Source: Caldifarciminota bacterium
GTDB lineage: Bacteria > Hydrothermota > UBA3072
Assembly (NCBI GenBank): GCA_016930175.1
Contig: JAFGHJ010000030.1
Span: forward strand, 43,787-107,786
DNA: 64,000 nucleotides
Direction: 5' to 3'
Shown in pieces: positions 14,133 to 21,897 of the stretch (positions are counted from its first letter, which is position 1; every line of letters starts with the position of its first letter). Both the position numbers and the translations under genes were made by a program. Under the pieces are notes generated by a model. It saw only the letters and a program-made list of their open reading frames with translations, ran no database searches and was not told the DNA's origin.

Positions 14133-16340
14133 TTATCTCAATTTCGTTATCTTTGCCGGTTCAAAACCTTCTACTCTTACGAAATAAATACCGGGAGCCA
14201 GGTCAGCCCCGATATTTACAGGGGAAGAATTATAAATTATTGTTTTTTCTCTTACTCTACCGGTTATATCGAACACATTAAGCGTTATCGGGAATTCTGC
14301 GCCGGAAAGTGCCACCTCGGCTGTGCTGAGGAAAAGATTTTGGTTAACTTTTAGGACTTTTTCTCCATCTTTATATTCTACCTCGATTCCAGAAAGTAAA
14401 TTCCGGTATATCTGTAAACCGGCATCATAATCCGCCACATATGCATAATCCCCTGAAACCGCTACGCCCCATGCCTCGCCGGGTGTATCATAATAACCCG
14501 CCTCTGTCGGGTCTTCCGGGTTGGAAATGTCAATTACACGAAACCCGGATCTCCCATCAGCCACGAATGCGTAATTTCCTGCAACCGATACGCTGAGTGC
14601 CCCGCCGGGTGTATCGCATGAACCCGCCTCACTCGGGTGTTCCGGGTCGGAGATGTCGACTACCCGGAGTCCGAAATAATTATAAACCGCATACAAATAA
14701 TCCCCTGAAACCGCTACGTCCTCTACCCTGCCTGGTATAGCGTATGAACTAACCTTCCACGGATTTTCCGGGTCGGAGATGTTAATCACATGCAGGCCGG
14801 AATCCATATCAGCCACGAACGCATAATCCCCTGAAACCGCTACACCATGTGCCCAGCCTGGTGTATCGAAAGAATCCGCCAGGGTGGGGTTTGAGGGTGT
14901 AGAGAGATCTATTATCTGTAGACCGGAATTCCAATCAGCCACATATGCATAATTCCCGGAAACCGCTACGTCATATGTATAATCGGGTGTATCGAAATGA
15001 CCTATCTCGCTTGGGTGTTCCGGGTCGGAGATTTCGATTACCCGTAAACCAGAAACGTAATCAGCCACGAATGCGTAATCCCCGGAAACCGCTACGGAAA
15101 GCGCCAAGCCTGGTGTATCGTAATAACCCGCCAGAGTGGGGTTTGAAGGCGTGGAGATGTCTATTACCTGTAGACTAGCATAGTCAGCCACGAATGCGTA
15201 ATCCCCTGAAACCGCTACACCATATGCCCAGTAGGGTGTATCGTATGAACCCTCCGGAATAGGGTTTGAGGGTGTGGAGATGTTTATTATCTGTAGACCG
15301 GAACCGCCGTCAGCCACATAAGCGTAACTACCTGAGACCACTACGTTCCATGCGTAGCCTGGCGTATTGTAATAACCCGCCTCAGTGGGGTTTGAGGGAG
15401 TGGAGATGTTTATTATCCGCAGACCAGAACCATAATCTGCCACAAATGCGTAATTACCGTAAAGCGTTATGTTAAAGGCGGAACCGGGTGTATCGCATGA
15501 ACCCGCCAGAGTGGGGTTTGAAAGTGTGGAGATATCTATTACCTGTAGACCGGAACCCTCATCTGCAACATATGCATAGCTGCCTGAAATCGCTACGTTC
15601 CATGCCCAGCCGGGTGTATCGCATGAGCCCACCTCACTTGGGCTTTCCGGGTCGGAGATGTCAATCACCCGGAGACCGGAATCCCCATCGGCCACGTACG
15701 CATAATTACCGGAAACCGCGATGCCAAGCGCATTGCTGGGTGTATCGTAAGAACCCACTTCAGTGGGGTTTGAGAGTGTTGAGATATCTATTACCCGTAG
15801 ACCCATCCACCCATCTGCCACATATGCATAATTACCAGAGACTGCTACTTTCCATGCCTCACCCGGGGTGTCGTACGAACCTAACTTCTCCGGATTTACG
15901 GAATTTGCTACATTCCATAGTTCAATACCAGTTTCCCTAGCCGTAATGTAAAGCCTCTGGTTAGATTTTTCGTAAAGTAGGCCGTGAACAACACCTCTTG
16001 TTCTAATTTCAGATAATTTAACCGGACTTCCCGGAGTAGAGACATCAAGGATGTAAATTCCGCCTCCTGAACCACAAAATGCGAGATTTCTTGCCGAATC
16101 GATTTCCGCGGCATATGAGTAGCCAAATGGCCAGTTACCGACGAACTTAACATCAAGGGAATCGAATCTTTCACTCGAGATTTCTCCCCTTGTTATTTCC
16201 TGGATATCCATCTCGTTCAAATTCTCAAGGTTCATGTTAGAAAAAGAGCCAGCCGGACTTTCTTTAGATAGAGATAATTCTCCGATGATTAGTTCGTTCA
16301 TCGAGAGGACACTAAGAAGGAATAACAACAGACTATACAT
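14133..16340 (-). CDS. secreted LVIVD-repeat beta-propeller protein with sorting domain
   Basis: A 735-residue exported protein with an N-terminal hydrophobic segment (LLLFLLSVLS) as signal peptide. Two divergent repeats (about 80-165) lead into eleven near-identical 42-residue LVIVD repeats and a partial twelfth (166-645), consensus AVSGNYAYVADGDSGL, VIDIS, SNPT, and DTPG. The sixth repeat lacks one residue. The C-terminal 75 residues are a type IX-like sorting domain ending FEPAKITKLR. LVIVD repeats form beta-propellers in surface proteins; the ligand is unknown. RBS AAGGAGGG precedes ATG. Confidence 0.88.
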   Translation of the reverse strand: MYSLLLFLLSVLSMNELIIGELSLSKESPAGSFSNMNLENLNEMDIQEITRGEISSERFDSLDVKFVGNWPFGYSYAAEIDSARNLAFCGSGGGIYILDVSTPGSPVKLSEIRTRGVVHGLLYEKSNQRLYITARETGIELWNVANSVNPEKLGSYDTPGEAWKVAVSGNYAYVADGWMGLRVIDISTLSNPTEVGSYDTPSNALGIAVSGNYAYVADGDSGLRVIDISDPESPSEVGSCDTPGWAWNVAISGSYAYVADEGSGLQVIDISTLSNPTLAGSCDTPGSAFNITLYGNYAFVADYGSGLRIINISTPSNPTEAGYYNTPGYAWNVVVSGSYAYVADGGSGLQIINISTPSNPIPEGSYDTPYWAYGVAVSGDYAFVADYASLQVIDISTPSNPTLAGYYDTPGLALSVAVSGDYAFVADYVSGLRVIEISDPEHPSEIGHFDTPDYTYDVAVSGNYAYVADWNSGLQIIDLSTPSNPTLADSFDTPGWAHGVAVSGDYAFVADMDSGLHVINISDPENPWKVSSYAIPGRVEDVAVSGDYLYAVYNYFGLRVVDISDPEHPSEAGSCDTPGGALSVSVAGNYAFVADGRSGFRVIDISNPEDPTEAGYYDTPGEAWGVAVSGDYAYVADYDAGLQIYRNLLSGIEVEYKDGEKVLKVNQNLFLSTAEVALSGAEFPITLNVFDITGRVREKTIIYNSSPVNIGADLAPGIYFVRVEGFEPAKITKLR
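14406..15845 (-). repeat. 126-bp coding tandem repeat (LVIVD units)
   Basis: Eleven full 126-bp units and one partial unit encode the 42-residue LVIVD repeats. High nucleotide identity between units makes the open reading frames on the opposite strand periodic too, but they have no independent support. One unit is 3 bp shorter than the rest. Confidence 0.85.
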
Positions 16341-16377
16341 ATAAAACCCTCCTTTTATTATATTATATAATGTGACT

Positions 16378-16405
16378 ATTATATGTGAAAAATAAAAAAA
16401 GTAAA
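16378..16405 (-). promoter_or_regulatory. promoter of the LVIVD gene
   Basis: On the minus strand TTTACT (16405-16400), 16-bp spacer, TATAAT (16383-16378). The leader is about 30 nt and carries AAGGAGGG before ATG 16340. Confidence 0.6.
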
Positions 16406-16531
16406 GCGGTTTTAGTTAATAAATCAGGTCGCGGGGCGTTAAAAAAACTTTGCGCTCTGTGTGGTTCAGTGTGAAACAGTGTTTCGGATTACGTGTTTAT
16501 TGCTTAGTGTTAAAACAACAATAAAAATTTA

Positions 16532-16829
16532 GTGTATTTGGTGTGTTTCGTGGTTCCAAAATTGGGATTTTGGATTTAGGGGTTAGTCCGTGGTTCGTTG
16601 TTCCTGGTTCGTAGTTAAAAGTTAGATTAAAACTAAAGAAATCCAAAGAATCTGCGTGTATCTGCGTCCTTTTTTAGGATTTGGGATTTGGGGTATAGGA
16701 TTTAGTAAAAACAAAAAACTATTCGTGATATTTGTGTGATTTGTTGTTAAACTAAGCTCTTTGCCTTTCGCCTTTGGCTATTAGCTTAAAACAACAAAAA
16801 AACTTTGTGTTCTTTGTGGCTTTGTGTGA
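16532..16829. repeat. dense stack of eight phased word arrays
   Basis: The 503-bp gap 16341-16843 holds no gene beyond the LVIVD promoter. It carries, in order: three 9-mers 16532-16558 (GTGTATTTG type); three 7-mers 16562-16582 (TTGGGAT type); five 7-mers 16585-16619 (GGTTCGT type); two 10-mers 16649-16668 (TATCTGCGTC type); five 7-mers 16676-16710 (AGGATTT type); three 9-mers 16721-16747 (ATTTGTGTG type); five 7-mers 16754-16788 (TCGCCTT type); and three 9-mers 16803-16829 (CTTTGTGTT type). A further CTCTGTGTGG word is near 16453. Confidence 0.75.
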
Positions 16830-16843
16830 GAAAAAAAATACTT

Positions 16844-17866
16844 TTAGAATTTAGCCTTGAGATAGCAATTTAATATAAAAGTTCCAGCACTTTCCGAAGA
16901 GAATTCACCTGTTTCTTCCTCGGAAACGGGAAAATAAATTCCCGCTAAAAAATCCACACCATGAAGAACCTCGTTTTCTATGTAGGCGGCGAGAAGAGCA
17001 CTCCGGTCATCGAGGTTAATAATTGCACTGCAGCCTATACTTCTTCCCAGAGGCACAAAGTGCAAGGCATTTAAAAACAGGTATTGAGTGCCCGCAAGGG
17101 ATAAACCCTCTCTCGGCGACTGATACCTTCCTCCTCCGTTGTAGAGATACTCAAACATAATCATAAAGTTACTGAAACTGTAGTCCAAGCCCGCCGAGCT
17201 TGTTATATTAATACTATCATCCTGCCCTATTTCAAATAAAGTTTCGTTAAACAGGGAAATTCCTAAATCTCCTTTAAACCCGAATCCAGGCAGAAAAGTT
17301 TCGCTCTGACCTTCATATAAGCAAATAATGCTGTAGTCGAAAGAACCCAGATGGGAAGTTAGATTCAAGAGATGAGATGAAGAGGAAAGTTTCGCTTCGG
17401 GAGTAGCTACATATTCCAGAGATGTCATGGGAGTGAGAAATTTTCTTAAGCGTAATCCATCTATACCTTTATAAATAACACTTTCTCTGAAAAATTGCGG
17501 TCCCAGAAAAACATTCAGTGGCTGAAAGAAATTTGTGTAATGGTATTGTGGTAAGAATCTCCCCAATGTTAAATGTATGTCCAATAGGCTCGTTTCGAAG
17601 CTTAACCTCTGTATATCGAACTCTTCCTGGATAGACGTATCAGGCTGGGTAAGTAGTGAGAAGGAAAGATTCGTTTCCAATTCAAAATCGTCATAAGAGG
17701 GTTTAAGCAGTTTTAAATAAAAAAGGTTGAGGTCGAAGTACTGCCACTCTCCGCCTCTACGCATAACCGCTAAATTGTTATAGTACGTTCCGTATGTATT
17801 TATCTCAGGATACGCGAGAAAGGGAACCAGCAGAAACCCGACGATTCCAAAGATTTTTTTTATCAT
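16844..17866 (-). CDS. outer-membrane beta-barrel protein of the LolCDE-like operon
   Basis: A 340-residue protein with signal peptide (FGIVGFLLVPFLAYPE), then alternating strands rich in aromatics and Gly with short turns, and a final strand ending in Phe (NCYLKAKF), as in outer-membrane barrels. No named family is recognised. Its ATG overlaps the stop of the LolA-like gene by 4 bp, and it is the last gene of the five-gene ABC operon. I infer that it is the outer-membrane receiver or channel of that exporter. Confidence 0.7.
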   Translation of the reverse strand: MIKKIFGIVGFLLVPFLAYPEINTYGTYYNNLAVMRRGGEWQYFDLNLFYLKLLKPSYDDFELETNLSFSLLTQPDTSIQEEFDIQRLSFETSLLDIHLTLGRFLPQYHYTNFFQPLNVFLGPQFFRESVIYKGIDGLRLRKFLTPMTSLEYVATPEAKLSSSSHLLNLTSHLGSFDYSIICLYEGQSETFLPGFGFKGDLGISLFNETLFEIGQDDSINITSSAGLDYSFSNFMIMFEYLYNGGGRYQSPREGLSLAGTQYLFLNALHFVPLGRSIGCSAIINLDDRSALLAAYIENEVLHGVDFLAGIYFPVSEEETGEFSSESAGTFILNCYLKAKF

Positions 17867-18594
17867 TTTAAGAGATTCTTTCTCGAGAAAATTTCTTCCG
17901 GAATTTTAACGTTTAATTCTAAATCTTTTAGCTCGAGCATAGTAGTAGAACCCTTTCGCAGCTCATCTGTCATTTTTACTTTAACAGGATAATTTTTACC
18001 TTTTATTTTCCGTGTTTCCAGCACTTCCGCACTTTTCATAAGTCTGCCGGATAGAGCGTAATATTCATATTTGTAGGGGAGAAAGTCCTCTTTTTCCACC
18101 CATATTTTTTGTTTTGCATAGGGAGCGTCTTCTTTATCCGATTCCAATTCCAGAATATAACACATCTCGTCTCTAATTTTTTCTTCTCCCGAGAGAGTTA
18201 CTTCGTAGATTTCACTCAATTTATGGCTCTCCATCATATCTTCGAAACTGAAATCGGAGCCCATTATACTCCTTTTAAGCAGGTGACCGGATATTTTTAT
18301 TACGTCACCCTCTTCCGCGATCCAGAGTTCGTTTTCAATTTTTAGATATCTAACTCCGAAATCTTCTCTGTTTGTAAATTCTACAAAAGCTTTTTCGTCG
18401 CCCACAGCCCATCCTTTAAAATTTTTTACGAAGCTTCTGTCCCCTTTATTTATTATAAATTCACCTGTATAAACCATCGTTTCCGCGTAGACATTGTCCT
18501 CCGATTTTTTCAGTATCTCTAACCCCGTAAGCTCAGCGGCTCTAACAGGTATTAAACAAAAGAGAAAAAAGAAAAACAAAAGAAAATTCCTCAT
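17863..18594 (-). CDS. LolA-like periplasmic carrier (TP_0789-type outer membrane lipoprotein-sorting protein)
   Basis: A 243-residue secreted protein (signal peptide LLFFFFLFCLIPVRA). The fold signature of the LolA/LppX group is present as a half-barrel of long strands, with MVYTGEFIINKGDRSFVKNF near the N-terminus, FVEFTNREDFGVRYLKI, the DFSFEDM block and the basic strand KQKIWVEKEDFLPYKYEYY. This subgroup carries lipids or lipoproteins through the periplasm. It follows two FtsX permeases by 13 bp and overlaps the barrel gene, so it probably shuttles substrate from the ABC complex to the outer membrane. Confidence 0.8.
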   Translation of the reverse strand: MRNFLLFFFFLFCLIPVRAAELTGLEILKKSEDNVYAETMVYTGEFIINKGDRSFVKNFKGWAVGDEKAFVEFTNREDFGVRYLKIENELWIAEEGDVIKISGHLLKRSIMGSDFSFEDMMESHKLSEIYEVTLSGEEKIRDEMCYILELESDKEDAPYAKQKIWVEKEDFLPYKYEYYALSGRLMKSAEVLETRKIKGKNYPVKVKMTDELRKGSTTMLELKDLELNVKIPEEIFSRKNLLK

Positions 18595-18607
18595 ATCAGT
18601 CCTCCTT

Positions 18608-19837
18608 TCAGGTGGCTCTAAGCGCCCTTATAGGGTCTACTTTTACCGCTTTAAATGCCGGTATAGAGGCAAAGATAATACTTACCAGAAAGCCGAATAT
18701 AAAAGCGAATATTACCGTTTGCCACTGGGCTTTGAGATAAATCACATTTGAGATGTTCAAGTCCGACATAGTTTCCCCAAAAAGCGCGATTGTGTTGATC
18801 CCCACTTTGGATAAAATAAAGGAAATTAAACCGCCGGAGAGCGAACCCAGTAAACTGCCGATAATACTCAAGATACCGGCTTCCGTGACGAATAAGTAGA
18901 GAACTTCTCCCCGACTCATTCCCAGCGCTGTCAAAGCTCCGATTTCCCTTTCTCTTTCATAAACGGAAATCAAAATGGTGTTTATTATAACGAAACTCGC
19001 GAGTAGAAGGAAGAAAAAATAAACCACATTGTAAATTTGAGTCGCTATCCTTATCATATTAAAGTAATTTTCCTGATTTTCCCACGCTTCAGCTGTATAC
19101 TCTTCCGGCAACATGGCGTTGACTTCATCTTCCACGGCAAGACTCTTTTCTATATTATCGAGTAAAATTAATATCTCGGACGTTCCGTCTCCCATCTTTA
19201 CTAAGTCCTGAACACTCGCTATCGGAGCGACCATCAGTCTTTCGTCCAAACTTTTTATTCCATAGGTAAATATGCCGGTTATCTTGAAAGACTCGACAGA
19301 AATCGAGTTGTAAACGGTTGGAGATAATAGAGTTATCCTTTGACCCGTATGCAGGTCGAATTTTTCAGCAAACCCCGAACCAACCATAATACCTTTTGAA
19401 TCTGAAGAAAGATATTCTCCATCTACTATTTTTTCATGAATCACATTAAACCTTTTTTCTTTTTCAGGGTTTATAGCCAGAAGCTGAGTGTAATAATTTT
19501 TATCATTAATGTTGAGCATTACCGGAGCTTTAATACGAGGTGTCGCAAAATTAACTTCCGAGAGTTCTTCCAGTTGGTTAATGATTTTTTCGGCATCTAC
19601 CACGTAATATTCCAGAGGCTGAGTCTTTTCTTTTTCCAGATATTTTTTATGTGCCACTTTTACGTGTCCCGTTTCGAGCATTATCACATTATTTATAGTG
19701 CTGCCCCACAGACCGCCGATGAAAGACTTAAACATTACCACAAGAAAAGTGGCAAAGAAAACGGCTGTAATGGTAAGAAAGGTTCTTCTTTTGTTGCGAA
19801 ATATATTTTTAAATCCGAGTTTTATGATATGCTTCAT
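18608..19837 (-). CDS. FtsX/LolE-type ABC transporter permease (second)
   Basis: A 409-residue membrane protein with the MacB/FtsX layout: one N-terminal transmembrane helix (TFLTITAVFFATFLVVMF), a large periplasmic domain (about 45-270), and three C-terminal helices. ALGMSRGEVLYLF is the cytoplasmic coupling segment before the last two helices. The start overlaps the preceding permease by 4 bp. With its partner and the ATPase it forms a mechanotransmission exporter, most likely for lipoproteins or lipids given the LolA-like gene next door. Confidence 0.88.
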   Translation of the reverse strand: MKHIIKLGFKNIFRNKRRTFLTITAVFFATFLVVMFKSFIGGLWGSTINNVIMLETGHVKVAHKKYLEKEKTQPLEYYVVDAEKIINQLEELSEVNFATPRIKAPVMLNINDKNYYTQLLAINPEKEKRFNVIHEKIVDGEYLSSDSKGIMVGSGFAEKFDLHTGQRITLLSPTVYNSISVESFKITGIFTYGIKSLDERLMVAPIASVQDLVKMGDGTSEILILLDNIEKSLAVEDEVNAMLPEEYTAEAWENQENYFNMIRIATQIYNVVYFFFLLLASFVIINTILISVYEREREIGALTALGMSRGEVLYLFVTEAGILSIIGSLLGSLSGGLISFILSKVGINTIALFGETMSDLNISNVIYLKAQWQTVIFAFIFGFLVSIIFASIPAFKAVKVDPIRALRAT

Positions 19838-21072
19838 CCGAATTTTCCCGCGCTTTTCAGAGTTTCAGAGATACTTCTCTTTAAAGCTCTTCTTGACGGA
19901 AATATAGATATAAAGCTTGCCGATACGGTTGAAAATATCAGCGCCGTTATCATCATTCCGGGGTCCCATTTGGATTGAAAGACAGCGGAAACCCGGTATC
20001 CGTAACTTATGTCTCCTACGTAATTCGACATATCCCAGCCGTAATGTATTAGCCACCAGGTAACAATCGCGCCCAGCATGAGTCCCAGAATCCCCCCAAA
20101 AAACCCCATTGCTCCGGATTCAAATATAAAATTTAAAATTATTTCCCTGTTTGTCATTCCCATCGCCCGCATCATTCCTATTTCTCCGGTTCTTTCAAAA
20201 ACTGCCATATTCATAGTGTTTACAATACCGACCGTTATTATAATAAAAACCATCATAAGCATCATAGAAGATCCGCCCTTTTTACCCTGGCTGAGATCCA
20301 TGTAATCTTGAGCCTGTTCCTGCCAGGTTCTAACGGACATCCCTTCTATATCGATTTCTGATTTTAGTTCCCTGGCAAGGCTCTCTTCATTTTGCTCCGA
20401 TTTAATACTTATCAGATTTATATCCCCCATCATAGATAGTAAACGATTTGCCCCGTCAAGAGAAATAAAGAAAAATTTCTTGTTTAAATCGGGGTTCGGA
20501 GTTTCAAACAAAGCCGCAACCTTAAAAGCATCCGCATTATGTGCGCCGTCCTTAGTGTCGGTCTCAACAATAAGATAATCTCCAATGGATACGTTTAACA
20601 ACTCGGATGTATTTTTACTTATCATTATTTCTGTACTGCTGTCAGGAAGGCTACCTTCATAGACCATCTCATACAGTTCGTATACTTTCCTGTGAGATTT
20701 CTCTTCGATGCCCATACCTATGAAGGAATATGAATCGCCTGTAACCTCGTTTATTAAGTTTGCCTTAAATTTTATTTCCGGAGTGTATTCTAAGCCTTTA
20801 TTCTGTAGAACTTTTTCTATTTTCTCTCTGCCTTTGATCACTTCATCCACGGGAATAAAGTTTTCCTCTTCGAAAAATTCGGTATTTCCTATCTTAACTG
20901 AAGCCGTTTCATATTTTTTTAAATTTCGAATAGTGGCTTCGTCCGCCCACTCCAGCATACCGTTAAAAAAAAGCAGAACGCAAATGCCGACAGCGAGGGA
21001 GAGGCAAGTCAGGAAAGTCCGCTCCTTGTATCTGAGGAGATTTTTCATACCCAATTTAAAAACGAATTTCAT
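19834..21072 (-). CDS. FtsX/LolC-type ABC transporter permease (first)
   Basis: A 412-residue permease of the same architecture as its neighbour: an N-terminal helix (LTCLSLAVGICVLLFFNGML), a periplasmic domain, and three C-terminal helices with the AMGMTNREIILNF coupling block. The two permeases are clearly homologous but divergent, as in the LolC/LolE pair. It overlaps the ATPase gene by 4 bp upstream and the second permease by 4 bp downstream, so the stoichiometry is probably one of each. Confidence 0.88.
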   Translation of the reverse strand: MKFVFKLGMKNLLRYKERTFLTCLSLAVGICVLLFFNGMLEWADEATIRNLKKYETASVKIGNTEFFEEENFIPVDEVIKGREKIEKVLQNKGLEYTPEIKFKANLINEVTGDSYSFIGMGIEEKSHRKVYELYEMVYEGSLPDSSTEIMISKNTSELLNVSIGDYLIVETDTKDGAHNADAFKVAALFETPNPDLNKKFFFISLDGANRLLSMMGDINLISIKSEQNEESLARELKSEIDIEGMSVRTWQEQAQDYMDLSQGKKGGSSMMLMMVFIIITVGIVNTMNMAVFERTGEIGMMRAMGMTNREIILNFIFESGAMGFFGGILGLMLGAIVTWWLIHYGWDMSNYVGDISYGYRVSAVFQSKWDPGMMITALIFSTVSASFISIFPSRRALKRSISETLKSAGKFG

Positions 21073-21740
21073 TCTTGAATTTTCCCATCGCGTAGTTTGA
21101 TGCGCCGAGTTGAATACTCCATCACCATCGGGTCGTGGGTGGCAAACAGAAAGGTTATTCCTTCTTCCTTGTTAAGTTTCCGCATAAGCTTCATAATCTC
21201 TCCGCCGGTAGCGGAATCGAGATTCGCGGTGGGCTCATCGGCGAGAACAAGCACGGGGTCTTTAATGAGAGCCCGTGCGACAGCCACTCTCTGCTGCTGC
21301 CCTCCGGAGAGGGCGGCAGGTTTTCGCTTTTCCATTCCCTTTAGACCTACTTTTCCCAAGAGCTTGTATACTTTTTTCTTAATCTCTTTTTCCGGGACCC
21401 CCAGTAAATTGAGGGGAAATGCAACGTTCTCGAGGGCTGTGAGGACTGGAATCAAATTGAATGTCTGAAAAACAAAACCTATTTTTTCCCTTCTGAAAAG
21501 GGTTCGTTCTCTTTTGTTCAAATTACTGAGGTCTTTACCGTTAAAAAATATTTTTCCTGATGTTGGGGAGTCAAGTGCACCAATTAGATTAAAAAGAGTA
21601 GTCTTTCCGCTTCCCGAAGGACCTGTTATCGCAGAGAATTCTCCGTTTTCTATTACAAGAGAAACTCCGCGGAGAGCTTTTGTCTCGGTTTCTCCTGAAA
21701 TATATACCTTACTTAAGTCTTTCGTTTTAATTAATTCCAT
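21069..21740 (-). CDS. LolD-like ABC transporter ATP-binding protein
   Basis: From ATG 21740 the protein has 223 residues. Walker A GPSGSGKT, Q-loop (VFQTFNLIPVL), signature LSGGQQQRVAVARAL, Walker B VLVLADEPTANLD and the H-loop FATHD are all intact. This is the MacB/LolD class, which drives FtsX-type permeases without moving substrate through the membrane. A TTG six bases upstream also has the GGGAGA close by, but ATG has better spacing. It is the first gene of the five-gene operon. Confidence 0.9.
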   Translation of the reverse strand: MELIKTKDLSKVYISGETETKALRGVSLVIENGEFSAITGPSGSGKTTLFNLIGALDSPTSGKIFFNGKDLSNLNKRERTLFRREKIGFVFQTFNLIPVLTALENVAFPLNLLGVPEKEIKKKVYKLLGKVGLKGMEKRKPAALSGGQQQRVAVARALIKDPVLVLADEPTANLDSATGGEIMKLMRKLNKEEGITFLFATHDPMVMEYSTRRIKLRDGKIQE

Positions 21741-21784
21741 AATCAATCTCCCTCACTCGATATGGACTGTTTTTTTATATTGTA

Positions 21785-21812
21785 AATATCAGGTTATAAT
21801 TTCATTTGTCAA
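21785..21812 (-). promoter_or_regulatory. promoter of the LolCDE-like operon
   Basis: On the minus strand TTGACA (21812-21807), 16-bp spacer, GATATT (21790-21785). It is followed by an AT-rich leader and GGGAGA before the ATPase gene. Confidence 0.5.
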
Positions 21813-21847
21813 GATGATATATGACTTAAGCGAAAGTCCTAAAAAAT

Positions 21848-21880
21848 AAAAAAGGCAGAGTGTACTGCTCTGCCTTTTTA
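21848..21880 (-). terminator. intrinsic terminator of the beta-helix gene
   Basis: Stem GGCAGAG (21854-21860) and CTCTGCC (21868-21874) with loop TGTACTG, extended by A/T pairs. On the minus strand it ends in a long T tract (complement of the A run 21841-21853). It separates the gene ending at 21898 from the ABC operon. Confidence 0.85.
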
Positions 21881-21897
21881 ACATCATTTCCTTTTAT

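Noticed and set aside
14406..15845. CRISPR-like regular repetition
   Set aside because: The 126-bp units are coding, without unique spacers, and encode LVIVD repeats.
14945..15940. Several open frames on the plus strand across the LVIVD gene
   Set aside because: They are periodic only because the 126-bp coding repeats are; the Arg/Pro/His-rich products have no RBS or recognisable fold.
16440..16830. Degraded insertion sequence or pseudogene in the long gap
   Set aside because: No transposase-like frame, terminal inverted repeats or target duplications; the content is explained by word arrays.
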